Below are positions 25,325 to 34,422 of a stretch of 64,000 nt of DNA, piece after piece. The stretch is from Winkia neuii subsp. neuii DSM 8576 (GTDB lineage Bacteria > Actinomycetota > Actinomycetes > Actinomycetales > Actinomycetaceae): the NCBI RefSeq assembly GCF_000420405.1, contig NZ_ATUW01000007.1, positions 62,001-126,000 on the forward strand, read 5' to 3'. The notes beneath the pieces are model-generated. The model saw nothing but the letters and a program-made list of their open reading frames with translations. It ran no database searches and was not told the DNA's origin. Position numbers and translations under genes: made by a program. The stretch's first letter is position 1. Every line of letters begins with the position of its first letter.

Positions 25325-27322
25325 ATGAGTGTAAAGAAGTTAGCCCCTTCGCTAGGTAAGCGAAAGTGGTTGGCGTGTGGCGCCACCATTGCCTTAGCTT
25401 CCCTTTCTACTACCGGCACAGCATTCGCGGCTCCAGAACCTGGAAACAACGCGGATGCCAGCACCCCAACCGTGGCTGGGGAGGTGACTGGCAAGGCCGA
25501 CTCGGCAGAAAAGAACCTGGTAGAGACCAAGAACTTCACAAACTCCGATCTATCTGTCTTGCCAGATAACGCCAATTGGCAAGGGGACCAGAGCAGGCAT
25601 CAGTCCATAGTCGACAGGTTCGATGATTCTGTCTCAGCTCCCACCGACCCAGTACCGTACTCGATCTACGACACGCGGCCTTTCCCCGGTTTCAAAACCC
25701 CCGACAACAAGAATGCAAAAGAATTCGGGTGGACCATCGATGGTGCCGTTTCGCTTTCCAAGACAGGGAAAGCTTACAAAGAAGGCACCGGAGCCGACGG
25801 AGTAGTTAACCCAGAAAATAAAAAGAACATCATTTGGTTGGGTAAATACGCCCCTAAAGGCGACATAAATACCATCACCACTAAGGAATATATTGCTCGC
25901 GAACACATCAATAACGCGGACAAAATGCCAAAAGACACCACTTTTGAGTATGTGACTGGCACTTACTGCAAAGTAAAACGCAACAAGTGGGGCTGGGATC
26001 TATGCCAAAAGAACGGCAAGCCAAATTCGCTAGTCGACCAAAATGAAACTGCCACTTTTGTCGATCCCAACACAGACGAAAATGTAAACGGAATCGGCAT
26101 TTACCGTGTCGGCGTGAAGGCTACTTTCCCCGACACCACCTATTGGATTTTGGGTACTCGAGTGAACTCGCTTCCCAAATTCAACATGGGAATCCGCCAG
26201 GCGGTGGACGTAACCCCGGGCAGCGAAATCGTAGTTACGCCCTCGTGGGTTTCTAATGGGAAGACCGGCGGCATAGATCAGATTGGCACCCTACTTTACG
26301 ACGCTACAGGCAAGACCATTGCCGACTTCCCGCGTTGGTGGATGGCTAACGAGCGCCTACAGCCCAAGGCCACTGCTGTCACTGATCTAGCTACCGCCGG
26401 CACGCAGGGATTTGTGTGGAAGGTTCCCGAGGGCGTGACCCGCCTATTCGTCGGGTTCAACACCGCAAATTCCCGGCAGGACCACACCGGCCTGGAGAAC
26501 AAGAAGGCGATTGCCCTCTCTGGTTTTACCGGCGCAACGATTACCTCCGGATCTCACTTGAAGTTGAGCTTGAGCGAGAAGAACAATCTGGCAAAACAGA
26601 TTGCAACTAAGGATTTCGATTTCACCTTGGATCTAACCAGCGATGGGCATGCGCCAGTCCGCGCGGGCGAGTTCACTACAGCCCTGCCAAAGGGGGTAAC
26701 CGCTAAGTCGGTTGAGCTCGTAATAGATGGCAAGTCCTACCCCGGCAAGATCGAATCGGGCAAAGTCGTTGTACCTATCCCCAAGATGGATCCGAAGGCC
26801 ACGGCTCAAATCATTTTCCACAATGTAAATGCGGTTTCTGCTGACGCGTGGAAACTAAACGGTACCGAGTTGTCTTACGATACCTTTGCCGAAAACGGCG
26901 GCTACTTGGCGGGCAAGCCCGCCGACGGGAAGGCCTTCCACCTGAACTTCGCCCACGACGTGCTCATCAACGTGTTGGCTCTTCCTGTGTCCGACGAGCC
27001 CACTCAGCCCGAAGAGCAGAAGACTACCCCTGAAAAGCAGCAACCCACACCTGAAAAGCAGCAGCCCACACCTGGAGAAAAGCCAGCTCCCGCCGCGCCG
27101 GAGCAGAACGTGGCTCCTAAGGCAGAGCAGAAGCAAACCAAACCTGCAGGCACCGTTACAGAAAAACGCGTAATTGTAAAGAAGTCGACCCCTAAGGTTG
27201 AAAACAAGCAGGCTCAGACTTCTGAGGCTCTGGCTTCCACTGGTGTTGCGCCCGTCGCAGCGCTGGCAGTTGCCGGCACGCTCCTAGCTCTGGGCGTGGC
27301 CCTGAAGAAGCGCCACATCTAA
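25325..27322 (+). CDS. LPxTG-type wall-anchored surface protein
   Basis: Sortase substrate of 665 residues. The ATG at 25325 is preferred over the in-frame TTG three bases earlier; GAAGGAA lies upstream. The signal peptide ends at AFA-AP (residue 35). Residues about 60-420 form a large extracellular region with no motif I recognise, containing a CKVKRNKWGWDLC loop that may be a disulfide. Residues about 425-550 look like a beta-sandwich stalk domain. A linker rich in Pro, Glu, Lys and Gln has EKQQPTP repeats (about 560-620). The C-terminus has LASTG at 636, a hydrophobic helix and KKRHI. It is probably an adhesin or wall-structure protein; the ligand is unknown. It ends at a bidirectional terminator shared with the protease gene. 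Confidence 0.85.
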   Translation: MSVKKLAPSLGKRKWLACGATIALASLSTTGTAFAAPEPGNNADASTPTVAGEVTGKADSAEKNLVETKNFTNSDLSVLPDNANWQGDQSRHQSIVDRFDDSVSAPTDPVPYSIYDTRPFPGFKTPDNKNAKEFGWTIDGAVSLSKTGKAYKEGTGADGVVNPENKKNIIWLGKYAPKGDINTITTKEYIAREHINNADKMPKDTTFEYVTGTYCKVKRNKWGWDLCQKNGKPNSLVDQNETATFVDPNTDENVNGIGIYRVGVKATFPDTTYWILGTRVNSLPKFNMGIRQAVDVTPGSEIVVTPSWVSNGKTGGIDQIGTLLYDATGKTIADFPRWWMANERLQPKATAVTDLATAGTQGFVWKVPEGVTRLFVGFNTANSRQDHTGLENKKAIALSGFTGATITSGSHLKLSLSEKNNLAKQIATKDFDFTLDLTSDGHAPVRAGEFTTALPKGVTAKSVELVIDGKSYPGKIESGKVVVPIPKMDPKATAQIIFHNVNAVSADAWKLNGTELSYDTFAENGGYLAGKPADGKAFHLNFAHDVLINVLALPVSDEPTQPEEQKTTPEKQQPTPEKQQPTPGEKPAPAAPEQNVAPKAEQKQTKPAGTVTEKRVIVKKSTPKVENKQAQTSEALASTGVAPVAALAVAGTLLALGVALKKRHI

Positions 27323-27346
27323 CAGCTATTTTCAGAGCAAACAAAG

Positions 27347-27378
27347 GGTGCCGGTTCGGATAATTCCGAACCGGCACC
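27347..27378. terminator. Bidirectional terminator between two surface-protein genes
   Basis: Perfect 14-base arms GGTGCCGGTTCGGA (27347-27360) and TCCGAACCGGCACC (27365-27378) with a 4-base loop, followed by TCAATTT on the plus strand. It lies between convergent stops. Confidence 0.85.
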
Positions 27379-27395
27379 TCAATTTCTACCCCAAA

Positions 27396-30300
27396 TTAGG
27401 GCCGCTTTCTAGCTCTGAGCACTACCCCTCCGGCTATGCTCACAGCTGCCAACACAGCTACCACACTGGCCACCGTACCCGTGGAAGCAAGCGGATTTGC
27501 CACCACACGTACCGCGATGCGCCGGTGTACTTTACCGTCTTTTCCACGAAGTTCGACCACAATGCGCCCAGCAGGCTTTGCCTTCTTTGAGGCGTCCACC
27601 CGCAGGGACCCATCCGAATTTTGGTGAACCTCGCCTTGGCCTTCTACCACTGCGGGTTTACCTGCAGACGGCTTGCCGGGAATAACCACGTGCCCGCCAG
27701 GGGTAACCTTGCCCGAATCCGAAGTGGGATCGCCCTCGGAAGGGCTGGGCTGATCCTGCGGCTTTTCAGGCACAACAGGATTTTCGGGCACAACGGGCTT
27801 TTCCGGGTCGGAAAGTTTCTTGTACTTCAGCTCGACAATGGTGCCCGCAGCCTTGTTCGCAGCGAACTTCACCTGCTTTGTGACAATCTGGTAGCCAGCA
27901 ATCTGCGGAGCCTGAACCGTATATTCCTGGCCAATCCGGTAGAAGGCACCCGCATCGGCTCCAGTACGTTCGACAAGCCCTGGGCCAACCCACACCTGGT
28001 CTCGTGCAACGGGCTTGCCGGCCTCGTCCAAGAAACGCAGCGTAGCAGACGCGCCATTTACTATGTGCCCTGAAGAGGGGGCCAGAACCGAATCACGAAT
28101 ATTCTGGTTGTCAGAAATCAGGTTCACAAAACGCCCGTTGCCCGCAAACGAATCGTCTGCCACAGCACCGATGCGCGCCGGCAACGACACCTCGACCAGG
28201 CGGTTATTGGCAAAAGCTTTAGCCGCGATTTCAGTAGACTTATCCGAGAAGAGGCGAATATTTGCCTGCGGCTCAATCGCTACAGGAGGCTCAAACTCCA
28301 CCGAAGTCAGCTGGTTGTTCGCAAATGCGCCCTCGCCAATTTCTTCTATGCGGGAACCAAAGTGCACGGCCTGCAACTGGTTGTTGGCAAACGCGTAGGC
28401 CCCGTAGTGGTTGGTGTATTTGCCGGCGGTCAGCTTGCCAATCTGGTTGTCAGCAAATGCGCCTGCCCCCACCTTGTGCATCAAAGAAGGCAACGCAACT
28501 TCCTGCAACTGGTTGCGCGCAAAAGCTCCAACACCTATCTGGCGCAAATTCACCGGAAATTCAATTCGCTTCAGAGCGTTGTCCGCGAATGCCCCGTCGC
28601 CAATGGCACTTAGGGTGCCTAGCTTCCCCAAGTTATTCGCTTCGGTAACGGACCTTCCCGCGAGCGCGAATTCGCCCACCTTATTTACCGGCCGAACGGT
28701 CCCGTTCTTGTCGGGGGCCGAGGACGGGAAGTCTAGCGGCCCCCCTTCGCCCAGGTAACGAAGCAAAATGTTTCTGGAATTGGGGGCCATCAGGAACGGC
28801 GCCTTGGACTTTTCGACCACCCTGAGTAGGTCTCGTTCGTAGCTTTTTCCAGCTTTGTCGGTGGTTACCACCTTAACGCGGAGCCCCAACAGAAGTGGCT
28901 GCGGCAGGTCGATACGGTACTGGCCCAACTTGTCGGTATTTACCGCGGGCAAATCGGTGCAGGAGCGATCGACTATTCCGTCTCCGCAGAGGCTGACTTG
29001 CACGGTACCTCCCGGCAAGGCGGTGCCAAGCACGCTCGTGTCACCCTCTACCAATGGTTCGCGCACATTGCCTTTTAAGTCCGCAGCTAGGAAATTGACC
29101 TTAGTGAGCCTGCTCTTCAGCGTCACCTTCTTAGTCTCTTCCAGGTATGAGACGAGCTTGTTGCGCGGGGCAGAAATAGTAACTTCTTGCCCAAGCTGGT
29201 AGAAGTCAGACGCCTTGCGAGTGTAGGAGTACGAAGTGCCTGAAAAATCCGGTCCCAGGTAGGTGGCGAACTTTTCTTGCTTTTCACTGCCTACCATTTC
29301 TACAGATACTTCCACCTGTGCCGGGTTGACCAGGTACAGCTTATCCACCGAGGTCAACTTCGCAGGGTTGGTGGGGGCAGTCAGGATCTGGTTGTAGTCA
29401 GCGTCCCAGGGTTCGCGTGTCATGCGGAAGGCCTGCGGGTCTATGCTCTTCACATTCGGCATGTCGATGATCGCCCCATGCGTGTCAGTGAAGGCACCGG
29501 CCGGGATGTGGGTAATCCCCGCCATGCCCGTTATGCGCTGAGCACCAGTTTGCGCCAACGAATCTGCCTGCAGCTCTTTGACTGTGGAGGGGACGTGCAA
29601 GGTGCCCTCCTTCTTAATCGCAAAGGTCAAGGCCTTTGGTTCAATAGTGGTAAGACCTTCAGGTAGCTTGAGCGATTCCAAGTACTTCCAGGCGAAAGCG
29701 TTGCTGGCGAGAACAGTTACGGGCAGGTGGGCGTTAGAGGCCGGATCCACGTAGTACGCGGGCACCTCTACCTTCTTATATTTGCCAGTAAATTTCTTCA
29801 CCACCGCGTGGTCGGCAAAGACCTCCCACTCGAAATCGTTTTGGCTAGCCTCGGCTACCTTTTCCGGCGCTTTTTGGCCAGGTACAGGCTCCGGAATAGA
29901 ATCCGTTGCCCCTTCCGCGTAGGTGAGGTTCGCCCTGATCATGCCGGCGCCTACCACGTTCGCGTCGAGCGCGGGCGTGAATGCTCCGTTGAATAGGTAG
30001 GTCCTGCGCGTCGCCTGCGCATTGGTACCTTGCGTATCCACTGCTACCCCTACAGCATCCGGGCCGGGATGGTTTTGCACCACGGCCACGTAGAAGGTGG
30101 AGTTGGCAGGTACTGCGTACCCTGACAGGTCGATGTTGTTCCACCCGTCTTTCAGCTTTACCTTGTCTAGCTGGGCAAGGGTTTGCAGACGCTGATTTTC
30201 GTCCTCGGCAAGCACTAGCACTTTCACATCCCGGTTGGCAGTGTTCGTCTTTTGCACGTATGCGTCTACGGAAGCTAGCGTCGCCGGGGTCTTAGCGGGG

Positions 30301-33300
30301 TAGAAGCGCACCGCCACCCCTCGGCCCGCCTTGTTATGGACCACGTTTGTGCGGGCAGTGCCGTTGTCGTAAGACACCTTTGCAGAAGAACCGGCAAGTT
30401 TTTCCAACTTGAACACATGCCCGGTAACAGCTTCGTCAGAGCCAACTACAAGGTCAGCGGGCTTGTATCCGGGCGCGAAGGCTCGCAGAGTAACCTTCCC
30501 CTCCCGGTAAACACCCGGCAGAACGAATGCTCCGCTGGCTTCCACCTTCGCCGGAGCGATATTGGCATCCTCAACTACGCGCACGTGCGCGCCGGGCACA
30601 GCAGCTCCACCAGCATCTAGAACCTTGCCTGCAAAATCTGACTGGACAGCTTTCTCGAGCACAAATTCCAGGTTCGCGTTTTGCGATACTTGGCGCTGCT
30701 GGCTGACAAATCCGTAAGCACTCGCCTTTACCGTCCAGGTGCCAGTAGAAATGTTCAGGTTGAATGAACCGTCTGCTTCGTTTACCGGAACTTTCCTGTC
30801 AAGTTGGGTTACCTCGACGCGAGCGCCCGGGACCGGAACGGTATCAACCTGAGCCGGCTTGGCGCCCTCGGCAAAGGACTGAGGAGTGAACTTCTGCCCT
30901 GCCGCAATAATCTGCGCGGCCACATCCTTGCCGGATTCAACTGGCACTGACGGGGCTCCTACCCGAATGTTGTCCAGATACCATCCCAGTTCGTAGTCGT
31001 TGACCACGTTCTTACCGGTCTTTTGTACAAAGCGCAACGCAATCGATTGGCCCGCATACTTGTCCAGGTCTGCCTGAATCCACCTAAAGGTGAACTTAGT
31101 GCCGTTGTCCATGATCTGCGCAGCGTCGAGCAAAGTTGTGGCGGTGCCATCTTGCTTCACTACCTCGACGCTGGACAGATTGTCTTGGTATTCGCCTAGA
31201 TACTGCTGGGCGTTGTAGCTTTCGAATTCCAACACCGATCCCTTGGTAGGAATAAGGAAAGGGGTTTGCACGTAGGAATGCTGCTGGCGCGATACTCGCG
31301 CATCGGCCAAATCACTTCCCGCAATCGGACGGCCTAGGTTTGTGCCCCACACCGAATCGCCCCGAGCAATTTTTTCGCGCAGACCGAGCTGCGCCTGCCG
31401 CAACGGCAAAGTGGAAGAGGAATCCGCTACCTTCAGGGGGACCCCCGCCTGCCAGTCGTTGGCACGGCCTTCGATGGTTCCCGTGGTGAAGGCGTCTGCT
31501 GCGGTGCCACTGTAAGAGGCCACATTTTCCAACTTGGCGCGAGTTAGCGAAACGGATTTTTCTACCGCGGCCTCGTTGCCGAAGCTATCTACAGGACGCA
31601 CCGCATAAACCGCCTTCTGGCCTATTTCAAGCGTCGTATCGAGGTAGGCAAGTTTAGCTGCGTCTTTGTCTACGGTGGCGATCTTTTGCGCAGTGGCTAG
31701 GTCTTTGCCTCGGTAAATGGCATATCCAGTCACGTCGTTATCTGCCACCGCAGACCAGTTCAGTTCCACACCTGGCCCCCGCTGAGTGCCCTGCAAGGAA
31801 GTTACTGGCGAGGGCGCCAGCTTGTCTGCCGCATCAACACTTACGTTGTCGATGTACCAGCCTGCGCCGGTACCGTGGTCTGGGTAGCGGAAGGCGAATC
31901 GCACAAAGATCGGGCCTTCGTGCCCTGCCCACTTCTCGAGGCTATAGTAGACGCGCTTCCAGGCGGGCGAAGTGCCCGGAGGAATCAGCTTTTCGTCCAG
32001 GTCTTCCCACTTGCCATTTTCGCTGGTAGATACCTGAATTTTTGCTGTGGTAACGCCGTTAAACCCTAAGTATTCGTCATAGGCCAATGCCGGTTTTTTA
32101 CCGCGCAGCCCGGATAGATCCAGTGGCGGCATTGTGGCGTATGAATCGATCTGCCTCGTTGGGGTGCGGTGCCCGACCCTTGTGCCTATGAGCTTTTTCC
32201 CGATGGGAGCCGGTTCGTTCGGCTGCGCAGGTGAGGACCAGTTCCAGTCACCAGCCACCGGGCCTGCCGCGGAACTACCCGAGAACTGCCAGCCGTCGAC
32301 ATTGTCTTCAAAATCGTTAGCGTATTCGCCGGGGCGGATTCCGGGCTTTACCTCTATCGTGTGCACCTTCGCGGCACCGACTTCTTTGCCTGCGAAATCT
32401 TTGGCTACGATCTTCACCTGCACCTGTTTCGCGGAAATCGCCGAGGCCGGAATGTTGGCCTCGTAATTACCTTTGCGGGCCGTGCCAGTTAGCTGGCGCA
32501 TGGGAAGTTCAGCAAATGCGCCTGCCTTCCCGTTCCGGTAGTAGGCCTTCACGGAGGTCAGTGCTGTATCGTCGGCGACCTTGGCCGCTAGCTTTATAGC
32601 TTGACCAGCAAAAGCGAGCTTGGGCCAGATCGGCTCAATGGTGGGATCTTCCCTGTCGCTGCCCTTCTGCAACACGCGGCCGGTAATTGTTAGGGTGTCG
32701 TCTTGCTGCTTGCCGTCCTTCAGTGCTTTTGCTTTGCGCACGGCGTCGTAGGCGTTCAGGTTACCGTAGCCGTAGCCCATGTTGGGGCTCTTAGGGTAGC
32801 GGAGGTCGGTGGCTCCGATCGCAGTAGAGCGCAGGATCTGTTCGATTTGCTCGACTGTAAGCTTGGGGTTGGCCTGCAACATCAAAGCAACCGTGCCAGT
32901 TACGTGCGGGGCAGCCATAGAGGTTCCTGACCAAGCGGCATATCCACCCCCTGCTAGTGCGGAGCGGACGTTCACCCCGGGCGCGCAAATGTCGGGTTTA
33001 ACCTGTTGTTTGCTAAATGGGGAGGGGCCGACGCGCGAGAAGTCGGCTAGCTTGCCTGCGCGATCGCAGGCAGCTACCGAAAATACGCCGGGCAGGTTGC
33101 CCGGGTTAGCAATGGAGCCATCGGCAGGGTAGTCGTTGGTGTTGCCCGCAGCGAATACGGGAAAGATCCCTGCCTCCCGCCAGCGGGTCACGATGGGGGC
33201 GAACCAGTCACTCTTTTCGCTGTCTCCACCCCAAGAGTTGTTTACGACGCGGGGAGCGTTCTCGGCACGCCCGCCCGGTTTCATAATCCATTCGGCGGCG

Positions 33301-34187
33301 CGCAACATGTCTGCTTCATCTCCGGCCCCGGTGCCAATTGCGCGGGCTGCAACGTATTTTGCACCCGGGGCCACCCCTATTTGATTCTTGCTTCCTGCCT
33401 TGCCCACGATCGTACCGGCAACGTGGGTGCCGTGATCGTGAGAGGGATCGGTGAGTTCTGCCCTGTCGGTGGTAACGAAATCCTTATAGCTGCGGTCCAC
33501 CCCAAAAAGCCCGTAGTCTTTGTCGTAGGCATTGAACTGGGTGGCAATTGCCGGATGCTTGTAGTTGGTTCCCGAATCGATAATGCCTACGGTTACCCCC
33601 TTGCCGTCAATTTTTAACTCATCCCATACGCGGGGGGCACCGATTGCCGAGATTCCCCACTCTATTCCAGACTTATCCGTTTTTTCCTTGGGGGAAACGA
33701 TTGGTTGGTCTTGGTGCAGTTCTTTATTTAGACGCACCGACTTTACGTCGGTTCTGTGGGAAATTTGTTTGATTAGGGAACCACTTAGCTCTGCGGCTAT
33801 AGCGTTTACAATGTAGAAGCTTTCTACATTTTTTGCTTTGCCTTGTTTTTCGTACTTTTTCAGCACGTCGAGTAGCGGGGTTTGCGATTCGGTGGCGGTT
33901 TCTGTCAGCGCTCCGATTACTGCTTTTCGCTGCGAAAGGGCGTCGTCTGCCGCTTCTGCTTTAGCTTCTGCAACGTCAGCTTTGGCAGTCATTTCGATGA
34001 TTACTGGTTGTTTCGCCGAGTTTCCTGATGCCGCTATTTCTTTCTGCAGGGGGGCAGAAAGATTCGGAGTAATGTCATTCACGCGTGGCGTCGCACTGGC
34101 GAAAGTGGCACCCGCGCACAAGCTTAGGCCCACACCTACTACGAGGGCGGCCCTGGGGATATACATCCCCTTCTGGGGAATCTTCAC
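27396..34187 (-). CDS. Giant wall-anchored subtilisin-like (S8) serine protease
   Basis: Multidomain surface protease of 2263 residues. The start is a GTG with AGGAG 7 bases upstream. A signal peptide ends near residue 32. A propeptide-like region (about 60-155) precedes the S8 domain (about 175-490), with Asp204 (GIIDSGTNY), His252 (DHGTHVAG), Asn349 (FAAGNTN) and Ser423 (GTSMAAPHV). Downstream are jelly-roll modules (about 620-795 and 890-1110, each ending near WYxDNxxV), a fibronectin-III-like domain, carboxypeptidase-regulatory-like beta sandwiches (about 1135-1290), BspA-type leucine-rich repeats (about 1460-1600 and 1860-2040, AFANNQL units), a MucBP-like domain and a proline-rich linker. 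LASTG is at 2233. Likely roles are degradation of host or matrix proteins, or processing of surface proteins. All catalytic residues are intact. Confidence 0.93.
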   Translation of the reverse strand: MKIPQKGMYIPRAALVVGVGLSLCAGATFASATPRVNDITPNLSAPLQKEIAASGNSAKQPVIIEMTAKADVAEAKAEAADDALSQRKAVIGALTETATESQTPLLDVLKKYEKQGKAKNVESFYIVNAIAAELSGSLIKQISHRTDVKSVRLNKELHQDQPIVSPKEKTDKSGIEWGISAIGAPRVWDELKIDGKGVTVGIIDSGTNYKHPAIATQFNAYDKDYGLFGVDRSYKDFVTTDRAELTDPSHDHGTHVAGTIVGKAGSKNQIGVAPGAKYVAARAIGTGAGDEADMLRAAEWIMKPGGRAENAPRVVNNSWGGDSEKSDWFAPIVTRWREAGIFPVFAAGNTNDYPADGSIANPGNLPGVFSVAACDRAGKLADFSRVGPSPFSKQQVKPDICAPGVNVRSALAGGGYAAWSGTSMAAPHVTGTVALMLQANPKLTVEQIEQILRSTAIGATDLRYPKSPNMGYGYGNLNAYDAVRKAKALKDGKQQDDTLTITGRVLQKGSDREDPTIEPIWPKLAFAGQAIKLAAKVADDTALTSVKAYYRNGKAGAFAELPMRQLTGTARKGNYEANIPASAISAKQVQVKIVAKDFAGKEVGAAKVHTIEVKPGIRPGEYANDFEDNVDGWQFSGSSAAGPVAGDWNWSSPAQPNEPAPIGKKLIGTRVGHRTPTRQIDSYATMPPLDLSGLRGKKPALAYDEYLGFNGVTTAKIQVSTSENGKWEDLDEKLIPPGTSPAWKRVYYSLEKWAGHEGPIFVRFAFRYPDHGTGAGWYIDNVSVDAADKLAPSPVTSLQGTQRGPGVELNWSAVADNDVTGYAIYRGKDLATAQKIATVDKDAAKLAYLDTTLEIGQKAVYAVRPVDSFGNEAAVEKSVSLTRAKLENVASYSGTAADAFTTGTIEGRANDWQAGVPLKVADSSSTLPLRQAQLGLREKIARGDSVWGTNLGRPIAGSDLADARVSRQQHSYVQTPFLIPTKGSVLEFESYNAQQYLGEYQDNLSSVEVVKQDGTATTLLDAAQIMDNGTKFTFRWIQADLDKYAGQSIALRFVQKTGKNVVNDYELGWYLDNIRVGAPSVPVESGKDVAAQIIAAGQKFTPQSFAEGAKPAQVDTVPVPGARVEVTQLDRKVPVNEADGSFNLNISTGTWTVKASAYGFVSQQRQVSQNANLEFVLEKAVQSDFAGKVLDAGGAAVPGAHVRVVEDANIAPAKVEASGAFVLPGVYREGKVTLRAFAPGYKPADLVVGSDEAVTGHVFKLEKLAGSSAKVSYDNGTARTNVVHNKAGRGVAVRFYPAKTPATLASVDAYVQKTNTANRDVKVLVLAEDENQRLQTLAQLDKVKLKDGWNNIDLSGYAVPANSTFYVAVVQNHPGPDAVGVAVDTQGTNAQATRRTYLFNGAFTPALDANVVGAGMIRANLTYAEGATDSIPEPVPGQKAPEKVAEASQNDFEWEVFADHAVVKKFTGKYKKVEVPAYYVDPASNAHLPVTVLASNAFAWKYLESLKLPEGLTTIEPKALTFAIKKEGTLHVPSTVKELQADSLAQTGAQRITGMAGITHIPAGAFTDTHGAIIDMPNVKSIDPQAFRMTREPWDADYNQILTAPTNPAKLTSVDKLYLVNPAQVEVSVEMVGSEKQEKFATYLGPDFSGTSYSYTRKASDFYQLGQEVTISAPRNKLVSYLEETKKVTLKSRLTKVNFLAADLKGNVREPLVEGDTSVLGTALPGGTVQVSLCGDGIVDRSCTDLPAVNTDKLGQYRIDLPQPLLLGLRVKVVTTDKAGKSYERDLLRVVEKSKAPFLMAPNSRNILLRYLGEGGPLDFPSSAPDKNGTVRPVNKVGEFALAGRSVTEANNLGKLGTLSAIGDGAFADNALKRIEFPVNLRQIGVGAFARNQLQEVALPSLMHKVGAGAFADNQIGKLTAGKYTNHYGAYAFANNQLQAVHFGSRIEEIGEGAFANNQLTSVEFEPPVAIEPQANIRLFSDKSTEIAAKAFANNRLVEVSLPARIGAVADDSFAGNGRFVNLISDNQNIRDSVLAPSSGHIVNGASATLRFLDEAGKPVARDQVWVGPGLVERTGADAGAFYRIGQEYTVQAPQIAGYQIVTKQVKFAANKAAGTIVELKYKKLSDPEKPVVPENPVVPEKPQDQPSPSEGDPTSDSGKVTPGGHVVIPGKPSAGKPAVVEGQGEVHQNSDGSLRVDASKKAKPAGRIVVELRGKDGKVHRRIAVRVVANPLASTGTVASVVAVLAAVSIAGGVVLRARKRP

Positions 34188-34212
34188 TAAGGTTCTCCTA
34201 ACCTTACCTAAA
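34187..34212 (-). promoter_or_regulatory. Repeat and hairpin overlapping the protease ribosome site
   Basis: On the minus strand the region carries AGGTAAGGTTAGG, and a 7-base inverted repeat TAAGGTT/AACCTTA that encloses AGGAG, the ribosome site, as its loop; the GTG start follows at once. The same core motif precedes the RAM-domain gene at 16816. It could be a regulator site or an RNA hairpin that affects translation. A TATTAT -10 candidate lies upstream at 34227-34232. Confidence 0.4.
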
Positions 34213-34422
34213 ACTTTGCGTCAGAGATAATACAGGACAAAACCCCAGGTTAGGAATACTTAGTTTTTAACTATTTCGCGGTAAGCGGTTCTTTGCGGTT
34301 GAGGGGGCTGCGCGTAACCTGCACAGCTTGCTCCTCTTTTGCGAAGAAAACCTAATGCGACGCTACCCCACTTATGGCCAACAACCCGTTACCGCCCACC
34401 TATGTAGCCGCTGTTATACGTC

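Noticed and set aside
25195-25575. 126-codon minus-strand frame over the second surface protein's start
   Set aside because: It overlaps the signal-peptide region of a well-supported gene; shadow frame.
34194-34211. Complete DtxR/IdeR iron box at the protease start
   Set aside because: Only one half of the palindrome matches; recorded as a shared motif of unknown regulator instead.
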